A stretch of DNA of 42,084 nucleotides from Burkholderiales bacterium. GTDB taxonomy: Bacteria; Pseudomonadota; Gammaproteobacteria; Burkholderiales; Burkholderiaceae_C. The stretch is taken from assembly GCA_016192425.1 (NCBI GenBank), contig JACPUE010000027.1, positions 1-42,084 of the forward strand, in the 5' to 3' direction. The notes beneath the pieces are model-generated. The model was not told the origin of the DNA. It did no database searches and worked only from the letters and a program-made list of their open reading frames with translations. Shown piece after piece: positions 37,035 through 42,084 of this stretch (the first letter of the stretch is position 1; every line of letters begins with the position of its first letter). Made by a program: the position numbers and the translations under genes.

Positions 37035-38720
37035 TCAGCCTCCAGGTGCTGCGCTGGGCGCAGGGGGCAGGCCGGGGCCCTGGGCGCGGGGGGTGCGTTG
37101 GGCCGCGGGCGCTGGGCGCAGCTTGCGGGCCACGCCCAGCAGGGCCAGGCCCGTGCAGGCAAAGGCCAGGTCGGCCAGGGCCCAGGGCCAGGCGCCTTGC
37201 GCCAGCGTGCGGCCCAGGTGGGCCGGGGTGGTGAAGGCACTGATCAGCGGCAAGGCCGTCCACAGCGCACCTGCCAGGCCCATCAGCACCGGCCAGCCCC
37301 AGCGCTGGGGGCGCAGCAGGCTGCTGCCCAGTGCCCAGGCCAGCGCCAGCCCCCAGGCAATAAAAAAGCAGGCCAGCTCGGCGTCGGGCCGGTCGGGCCA
37401 CTGGGTGGGCAGCAGCCGGTTGGCGGCCAGGTAGGCGGCGCAGGCCAGCGGCAGGCCGCCCAGCGCGGCCATGTTGGTGGCTGCCACCAGGCGCTCGCCC
37501 CAGGGGCGGATGGCGGGGGCGGCAGGGGCCGTTGCGCCCCGGCGGGTGCTGGCCTGCGCCCGCGTGCTGCGCTTGACGGTCCACAGCACCAGGCCGGTGG
37601 CAATCATCAGGCAGCCCAGCAGGCCCAAGAGCAGCAGCAAGGCCCGCAGCCCCGGCCCGGCAAAGTGCGCCATGTGCAGCCCGAGCAGCACACCGTAGGT
37701 GCGCACGGCGGGGCCTGCCGCGTCCAGGCGGTGCGCCAGCTCGCCGCTGCGCACGTCCCATACCAGGCGCTCGGGGCGCGATTGAAGGCGCATGCGGTCG
37801 GCCACCACGGCTTCCACCATGGGCTGGCCTTGCGGGTTGCGGTAGGCCTGCAGCAGGGCAATGGGGTGGGTGCTGCGCTGCGTTGACGCAGCCAGCCAAT
37901 GCGCCAGGTCCAGTTCGCCCAGCGGCTGTGCGGGCGTGCCGCGTTCGCCGCGTTGGCGCAAGTCGGCGGGTTCGCCGCGCAGTTGCGCAAAGTACGTGGC
38001 CGTGTTGTTGCCGCCGGGGCCGGGATAGGCAGCCGCGATGCCCGCAGGCAGGTACAGGCTGTGGAAGAACATCAGCCCGCTGAAGGTGATCAAAAGGTAG
38101 AAGGGCAGCACCAGCACGCCGCTGAGGTTGTGCGCGTCCAGCCAGGCGCGCTGGGCGTTCTTGCCAGGGCGGAAGGTGAAGAAGTCTTTGAAGATGCGCC
38201 GGTGCGTGACGATGCCCGACAGCAGCGCAATGAACATCAGCAGCGTGGCCACGCCCACCACCCAGCGCCCTTGCTGCACCCAGCGGCCGTTCTGGGCGGT
38301 GCGCAGTTCGAAGTGGAAACGGTAGAAGAAGTCGCCGCCCATGGTCTCGCGTGGGGTGAGCACCTCGCCCGTCTGCGGGTGCAGGCGCAAGGTCTGCGGG
38401 CGCTGGTGTTCGCCGCCTGGGCGCAGTTGCAGCGTGAGCGTGGGGTCACGTTCGTCGGGCAGGCGCAGGCTCCACTGCGGGGCCTGTGCTGCTGCGCGCT
38501 GCGCTGCCAGCAGCGCCTGGCGGGAGGGCTGGTGGTCGGGGCTGTAGCCAGCCTGCAGTTCGGGGCGCATCCACAGGCTGATTTCCTGGCGGTAGAAGCT
38601 CAAGCTGCCGGTCAGGAAGATGGCAAACATCAGCCAGCCCAGCACCAGCCCCGACCAGGTGTGCAGCCAGGCCATGGCCTGGCGCAGGCCCTCGCGCTCG
38701 GGGGGGGCGGGCAGGGTCAT
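37035..38720 (-). CDS. PepSY domain membrane protein (siderophore reductase-like)
   Basis: The 561-residue inner-membrane protein is of the PepSY-associated TM family. Near the start WLHTWSGLVLGWLMFAIFLTGSLSFYRQEI is the typical first helix; WLDAHNLSGVLVLPFYLLITFSG and LLGLHMAHFAGPGLRALLLLLGLLG follow, with paired histidines that may bind heme. Three or more extra helices form the C-terminus. Members of this family (for example FoxB and FpvG) reduce ferric siderophores in the periplasm to release iron. The ATG at 38720 overlaps the DUF3649 stop by 4 bases. It is central in the iron operon ending with the TonB-dependent receptor. Confidence 0.92.
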   Translation of the reverse strand: MTLPAPPEREGLRQAMAWLHTWSGLVLGWLMFAIFLTGSLSFYRQEISLWMRPELQAGYSPDHQPSRQALLAAQRAAAQAPQWSLRLPDERDPTLTLQLRPGGEHQRPQTLRLHPQTGEVLTPRETMGGDFFYRFHFELRTAQNGRWVQQGRWVVGVATLLMFIALLSGIVTHRRIFKDFFTFRPGKNAQRAWLDAHNLSGVLVLPFYLLITFSGLMFFHSLYLPAGIAAAYPGPGGNNTATYFAQLRGEPADLRQRGERGTPAQPLGELDLAHWLAASTQRSTHPIALLQAYRNPQGQPMVEAVVADRMRLQSRPERLVWDVRSGELAHRLDAAGPAVRTYGVLLGLHMAHFAGPGLRALLLLLGLLGCLMIATGLVLWTVKRSTRAQASTRRGATAPAAPAIRPWGERLVAATNMAALGGLPLACAAYLAANRLLPTQWPDRPDAELACFFIAWGLALAWALGSSLLRPQRWGWPVLMGLAGALWTALPLISAFTTPAHLGRTLAQGAWPWALADLAFACTGLALLGVARKLRPAPAAQRTPRAQGPGLPPAPSAAPGG

Positions 38721-39025
38721 GGGGCCGCTCCGGGGCTGCGCAGCGCCAGGGCCAGGGCGCCCAGGGCCAGTGCGGGCAGCAGGTTGCCGGCCCAGGCCGC
38801 CCAGGCACTCCTCGCATAAAAGGCCCAGCCCGCAGCGGCCGCATAAGCAAACCAGGCCAGCATGGTGGCGGTGAGCACGGCATCGGCCCGTGCCAGGGCG
38901 GGGATCAGCACCAGCGAAAGCGCCGCAGCCACGGCTGCCGCCAGGGCGTAGCCGCCCGCCGCTGCTGCAAGGGTGCGCGAGGCCACGTTCAGGCGATAGC
39001 GCCACAAGGGTTGCGTCACGCGCAT
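38717..39025 (-). CDS. DUF3649 family small membrane protein, first gene of the iron operon
   Basis: The 102-residue inner-membrane protein has three hydrophobic helices (AAAAGGYALAAAVAAALSLVL, AVLTATMLAWFAYAAAAGWAFY, LLPALALGALALAL). RYRLNVASRTLAAAAGGYAL at the start is the DUF3649 mark. I chose the ATG at 39025 because family members begin shortly before that motif; a TTG at 39127 would add 34 residues, and neither start has a good Shine-Dalgarno. Its stop overlaps the PepSY start (TGA/ATG). A Fur-like box lies upstream at 39195-39218. The role, probably with the PepSY protein in siderophore iron release, is inferred from constant neighbourhood. Confidence 0.8.
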   Translation of the reverse strand: MRVTQPLWRYRLNVASRTLAAAAGGYALAAAVAAALSLVLIPALARADAVLTATMLAWFAYAAAAGWAFYARSAWAAWAGNLLPALALGALALALRSPGAAP

Positions 39026-39194
39026 GGCCAGGCCCCGGCCCCAGCGGGCGAGCGGCCCAGGCCGCTGCAGCACACGCGGCGCGTAGAAAGGCGCAGCATC
39101 AGCAAAGGCTCCGGACAGGTTGTACAACGTGGCTGGCTTGCAGTGGCGCGGTGGGCCGGGTGCTGCGGGCTGGCGAGATCAGCGTATTATCGCT

Positions 39195-39218
39195 TGCGAT
39201 TGATACAAATTCGCATTT
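39195..39218 (-). promoter_or_regulatory. Fur-like box before the DUF3649-PepSY-receptor operon
   Basis: On the minus strand AATGCGAATTTGTATCAAT (39199-39217) matches 14 of 19 bases of the common Fur-box form AATGAGAATTGTTCTCATT. It lies in an AT-rich island in otherwise GC-rich DNA, with TTTACG and GATAAT hexamers around it that could be promoter elements. Iron repression of a siderophore uptake operon is the expected biology. Confidence 0.6.
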
Positions 39219-39257
39219 ACGTAAAGAATAGGTAAAAACCTGCTGCGCGCGCGCAAC

Positions 39258-39279
39258 AAAAAACGGGCCGAAGCCCGTT
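39258..39279 (-). terminator. Rho-independent terminator of bfr
   Basis: On the minus strand AACGGGC, a TTCG tetraloop, GCCCGTT and a following TTTT tract form a classical terminator 24 bases after the bfr stop. It separates bfr from the iron-uptake operon downstream on the same strand. Confidence 0.88.
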
Positions 39280-39303
39280 GCAGGGGGTGCCGGTGAGGGC
39301 TCC

Positions 39304-39780
39304 TCAGCCCTGCTCGTCCATTTGCGACTGCAGGTAGTTCTGCACGCCCACGCGGTCGATCAGGTCGATCTGGGTTTCCAGGTAGTCGATGTGCGCTTCG
39401 GTGTCGTTGAGGATGCGCTGCAGCAGGTCGCGCGAGACATAGTCCTGCACGGCCTCGCAGTGCGCCATGCCGGCCTTGACGGTGGCCTGGGCGCCTTGTT
39501 CGGCGCGCAGGTCGCAGGCCAGCATTTCGGGCACGTCTTCGCCGATCTGCAGCTTGCCCAGATCCTGCAGGTTGGGCAGGCCGTCGAGTTGCAGGATGCG
39601 TGTCATCAGCCAGTCGGCGTGCTTCATTTCGCCGATGGATTCCTCGTGCTCCTTTTTGGCCAGCTTGCCAAAACCCCAGTGCTCCAGGATGCGGTAGTGC
39701 ATGAAGTACTGGTTGATGGCGGTCAGTTCGTTCTTGAACTGTGCCTGCAGGTGGGCAATGACTTGGGCGTCGCCTTTCAT
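39304..39780 (-). CDS. bfr: Bacterioferritin
   Basis: This iron-storage protein forms a 24-mer shell with heme between subunit pairs. The 158-residue protein keeps the di-iron ferroxidase ligands (Glu18 in FKNELTAINQYF, Glu51 and His54 in ESIGEMKHADW, Glu94, Glu127 and His130 in NDTEAHIDYLE) and the heme-ligand methionine Met52 in GEMKH. PNLQDLGKLQIGEDVPEML is the family signature. The ATG at 39780 has GGAG upstream (AGGAGCCCCACC). It is divergent from ahpC, with about 200 bases between, and upstream of the Fur-boxed iron operon but separated from it by a terminator. Storage, uptake and peroxide defence are therefore grouped. Confidence 0.96.
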   Translation of the reverse strand: MKGDAQVIAHLQAQFKNELTAINQYFMHYRILEHWGFGKLAKKEHEESIGEMKHADWLMTRILQLDGLPNLQDLGKLQIGEDVPEMLACDLRAEQGAQATVKAGMAHCEAVQDYVSRDLLQRILNDTEAHIDYLETQIDLIDRVGVQNYLQSQMDEQG

Positions 39781-39877
39781 GGTGGGGCTCCTGTGGGTTG
39801 TGGGGGGTGCGCAGCGTAGGCCATTTTGCGGCAGGCTGCAGGCGCAGTGGTGTCCATTCATGTCACCGGGCCAATTG

Positions 39878-39943
39878 ATAGTTAATAACAATTAAAACCA
39901 TCTAATCAATCGATTGGTCAAATCGATCAGGGGCTTCCATACT
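39878..39943 (+). promoter_or_regulatory. OxyR-like site and promoter of ahpC
   Basis: ATAGTTAATAACAAT (39878-39892) matches 10 of 11 fixed positions of the OxyR half-site ATAGnTnnnAnCTAT. After exactly 7 bases a weaker second half (39900-39914) follows, matching 6 of 10-11. A -35-like TTGGTC (39914-39919) and, 18 bases on, a -10-like CATACT (39938-39943) place the site just upstream of the promoter, as for OxyR-activated genes. The same site could serve the divergent bfr gene. Confidence 0.6.
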
Positions 39944-39986
39944 TCGTTCCGTGTTCAGCCCAACCCTCTCAACAAAGGAAACAACC

Positions 39987-40550
39987 ATGTCCCTGATCAA
40001 TACCCAAGTCCAGCCCTTCAAGGCCCAGGCTTTCCACAATGGCAAGTTCATTGAAGTGACGGAACAATCCCTCAAGGGCAAGTGGTCCGTGGTGATCTTC
40101 ATGCCTGCCGCCTTCACCTTCAACTGCCCCACCGAAGTGGAAGACGCTGCCGAGCACTACGCTGAATTCCAGAAGGCTGGCACCGAGGTGTACATCGTCA
40201 CCACCGACACCCACTTCTCGCACAAGGTGTGGCACGAAACCTCGCCCGCCGTGGGCAAGGCACAGTTCCCGCTGGTGGGCGACCCCACGCACCAGTTGAC
40301 CCGCGCTTTCGACGTGCACATTGAAGAAGAAGGCCTGGCACTGCGCGGCACCTTCATCATCAACCCCGAGCTGACGATCAAGACCCTGGAAATCCACTCC
40401 AACGAAATCGCCCGCGACGTGAAGGAAACCCTGCGCAAGCTCAAGGCCGCCCAGTACACCGCCTCGCACCCTGGCGAAGTCTGCCCCGCCAAGTGGAACG
40501 AAGGTGCCAAGACCATTGCTCCGTCGCTCGACCTGGTCGGCAAGATCTAA
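39987..40550 (+). CDS. ahpC: Alkyl hydroperoxide reductase subunit C (typical 2-Cys peroxiredoxin)
   Basis: It reduces hydrogen peroxide, organic peroxides and peroxynitrite in the cytoplasm. The 187-residue protein has the peroxidatic Cys47 in FTFNCPTEVED (the residue before Cys is Asn where Val is usual) and the resolving Cys166 in HPGEVCPAKW. The C-terminus is full length. The ATG at 39987 follows AAAGGAAACAACC, a good binding site. The gene is preceded by an OxyR-like site and followed by a terminator-like stem, then ahpF, its dedicated reductase. Confidence 0.97.
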   Translation: MSLINTQVQPFKAQAFHNGKFIEVTEQSLKGKWSVVIFMPAAFTFNCPTEVEDAAEHYAEFQKAGTEVYIVTTDTHFSHKVWHETSPAVGKAQFPLVGDPTHQLTRAFDVHIEEEGLALRGTFIINPELTIKTLEIHSNEIARDVKETLRKLKAAQYTASHPGEVCPAKWNEGAKTIAPSLDLVGKI

Positions 40551-40579
40551 GCCGCCCCGTCAGCCGCGTTGACCACGAC

Positions 40580-40609
40580 GCCCGGGTGCCTGGCGCCCGG
40601 GCTTTTTTT
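40580..40609 (+). terminator. Terminator/attenuator between ahpC and ahpF
   Basis: GCCCGGG (40580-40586) pairs with CCCGGGC (40596-40602) around a 9-base loop, followed by seven T. It begins 30 bases after ahpC and should stop most transcripts there, leaving ahpF to read-through, which fits the need for much more AhpC than AhpF. Confidence 0.85.
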
Positions 40610-40642
40610 ACGCCCAAAAGTTGAAGTTTCAGGAGTTCTGCC

Positions 40643-42084
40643 ATGCTCGAAGACACCCTCAAGACCCAGTTGAAAGCCTACCTGGAACGCCTGCAGCGCC
40701 CCGTGGAACTGGTGGCCACGCTGGACGGAAGCGCCACGTCGGACGAGTTGCGCGAACTGCTGGAAGACATCCGCGCACAGTCGGACAAGATCACCGTGGT
40801 CGAAAACAACGGCCTGGATGTGCGCAAGCCCTCCTTCCTCATCACCAACCCCGGCGCAGACACCGGCGTGCGCTTTGCGGGTGTGCCGCTGGGGCATGAA
40901 TTCACCTCGCTCGTGCTGGCGCTGCTGCAGGTGGGCGGCCATCCGTCCAAGGAGGCGGCAGACCTGCTGCAACAGATCCGCGAGCTGGACGGCGACTACC
41001 ACTTCGAGACGTATTACTCACTGAGCTGCCACAACTGCCCCGACGTGGTGCAGGCGCTCAACCTCATGAGCGTGCTCAACCCGCGCATCACGCACACCGC
41101 CATCGACGGCGGCCTGTTCCAGAACGAGATCGAGGCGCGTGAAATCATGGGTGTGCCCACCGTGTTCCTGAACGGCAAACACTTTGCCCAGGGCCGCATG
41201 GAGCTGGCCGAAATCGTCGGCAAGATCGACAAGGGCGCCAGCGCCCGCGAGGCCGCCAAGCTCAATGCCAAGGAAGCCTTCGACGTGCTCATCGTCGGCG
41301 GCGGCCCGGCGGGCGCGGCCGCCGCCGTGTATGCGGCGCGCAAGGGCATCCGCACCGGTGTGGCCGCCGAGCGCTTTGGCGGCCAGGTGCTGGACACCGT
41401 GGACATCGAAAACTACATTTCGCTGCGCAAGACCGAAGGCCCGCAGTTTGCCGCCGCGCTGGAACACCATGTGCGCGACTACGACGTGGACATCATGAAC
41501 CTGCAGCGCGCCAAGGCGCTCAAGCCCGCCGCCACCGGAGGCGGCCTCATCGAAGTGCAGCTTGACAACGGCGCCACGCTGCGCAGCCGCAGCGTCATCC
41601 TCTCGACCGGCGCACGCTGGCGCAACATGAACGTGCCCGGCGAGGAGCAATACCGTACCAAGGGCGTGACCTACTGCCCGCACTGCGACGGCCCGCTGTT
41701 CAAGGGCAAGCGTGTGGCGGTGATCGGCGGCGGCAACTCGGGCATCGAGGCCGCCATCGACCTGGCTGGAGTGGTGGCGCATGTGACCGTGCTTGAATTC
41801 GCCCCCGAGCTCAAGGCCGACGCCGTGCTGCAGCGCAAGCTCAAGAGCCTGCCCAACGTGGATGTGATCCTCAACGCCCAGACCACCGAGGTCAACGGCG
41901 ACGGCCACAAGGTCACCGGTATCACCTACAAGGACCGCGTGGGCGGCGAGGTGAAGCAGATCGCGCTCGAAGGCATCTTCGTGCAGATCGGCCTGCTGCC
42001 CAACACCGACTGGCTCAAGGGTACGGTGGAGCTGTCGAAGTTCGGCGAAATCGTGGTGGATGCCAAGGGCCACACCAGCGTGCC
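40643..42084 (+). CDS. ahpF: Alkyl hydroperoxide reductase subunit F (3' end beyond window)
   Basis: This FAD enzyme passes electrons from NADH to AhpC. The first 480 residues are present; related proteins have about 520, so roughly 40 are missing at the window edge. The N-terminal double-thioredoxin domain has the redox pair Cys129/Cys132 (SLSCHNCPD). The thioredoxin-reductase-like part has the FAD motif [19 protein letters not shown], the active-site pair in [14 protein letters not shown] (near 346/349) and the NAD motif [14 protein letters not shown]. The ATG at 40643 has CAGGAG 8-13 bases upstream. It follows ahpC after 92 bases, past a terminator-like stem. Confidence 0.97.
   Translation, partial: MLEDTLKTQLKAYLERLQRPVELVATLDGSATSDELRELLEDIRAQSDKITVVENNGLDVRKPSFLITNPGADTGVRFAGVPLGHEFTSLVLALLQVGGHPSKEAADLLQQIRELDGDYHFETYYSLSCHNCPDVVQALNLMSVLNPRITHTAIDGGLFQNEIEAREIMGVPTVFLNGKHFAQGRMELAEIVGKIDKGASAREAAKLNAKEAFDVLIVGGGPAGAAAAVYAARKGIRTGVAAERFGGQVLDTVDIENYISLRKTEGPQFAAALEHHVRDYDVDIMNLQRAKALKPAATGGGLIEVQLDNGATLRSRSVILSTGARWRNMNVPGEEQYRTKGVTYCPHCDGPLFKGKRVAVIGGGNSGIEAAIDLAGVVAHVTVLEFAPELKADAVLQRKLKSLPNVDVILNAQTTEVNGDGHKVTGITYKDRVGGEVKQIALEGIFVQIGLLPNTDWLKGTVELSKFGEIVVDAKGHTSV

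Noticed and set aside
34349-37234. A very long open frame antisense to the siderophore receptor gene
   Set aside because: It is a shadow of the receptor's third-position GC bias, with no start signals and no family features.

Overview
The window is about 42 kb of high-GC chromosomal DNA. Gene content, gene order and two dispersed repeat families point to a betaproteobacterium of the order Burkholderiales, most likely family Comamonadaceae (Acidovorax-like). That assignment rests on protein and repeat recognition, not on a database search. Coding density is high, no gap without a gene exceeds 300 bases, and I see no rRNA, tRNA, CRISPR array or intact insertion sequence.

Layout. Bases 1-173 look like the 3' end of a phage lysis cassette, with an Rz-like frame and a proline-rich Rz1-like frame nested in it, directly beside chromosomal genes. 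Bases 264-12697 are mostly housekeeping: a hypothetical acidic protein, glutamate racemase (murI), an iron-sulfur class I fumarase next to a class II fumarase (fumC), a DUF2249 protein behind an NsrR-like palindrome, divergent mnmH (selU) and selD, bamC with dapA, a two-gene operon of unknown function (9997-11208), and an MFS transporter with a tiny downstream membrane protein. Bases 12806-18396 carry the topoisomerase IV genes parE and parC, separated by a DUF1016/YhcG PDDEXK nuclease whose ribosome binding site lies in a hairpin loop. Then come a chemoreceptor, an orphan periplasmic binding protein with a strong Fur-like box, a RidA-family protein and comEC.

Bases 24968-28969 hold the circularly permuted ATP-grasp/alpha-E pair, converging with (and overlapping by 35 bases) an ECF41-type sigma factor that follows a small heme-subunit-like membrane protein. 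Bases 29114-34404 are a tightly overlapped TetR - HlyD adaptor - FtsX/DevC-like permease - ABC ATPase - NodT outer-membrane factor operon, i.e. a complete tripartite ABC exporter with its regulator. Its ATPase starts with a perfect run of fifteen AACGGC hexamers (an Asn-Gly repeat), and a run of ten C lies before the outer-membrane gene.

Bases 34454-42084 form an iron and peroxide block. A Fur-box-preceded operon (DUF3649, PepSY, DUF3325, TonB-dependent siderophore receptor) lies downstream of bacterioferritin. Bacterioferritin is divergent from ahpC-ahpF, with an OxyR-like site between them. ahpF runs off the window end.

Two repeat families recur. One is a roughly 60-base AT-flanked stem-loop element (5268, 15981, 23526): it serves as a terminator after the DUF2249 gene, abuts the parC start codon, and is translated in frame inside comEC. 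The other is a GC-rich multi-hairpin element (7673, 21672, 24814) with compensatory stem changes; two of its copies run into the stop codons of bamC and the RidA gene.
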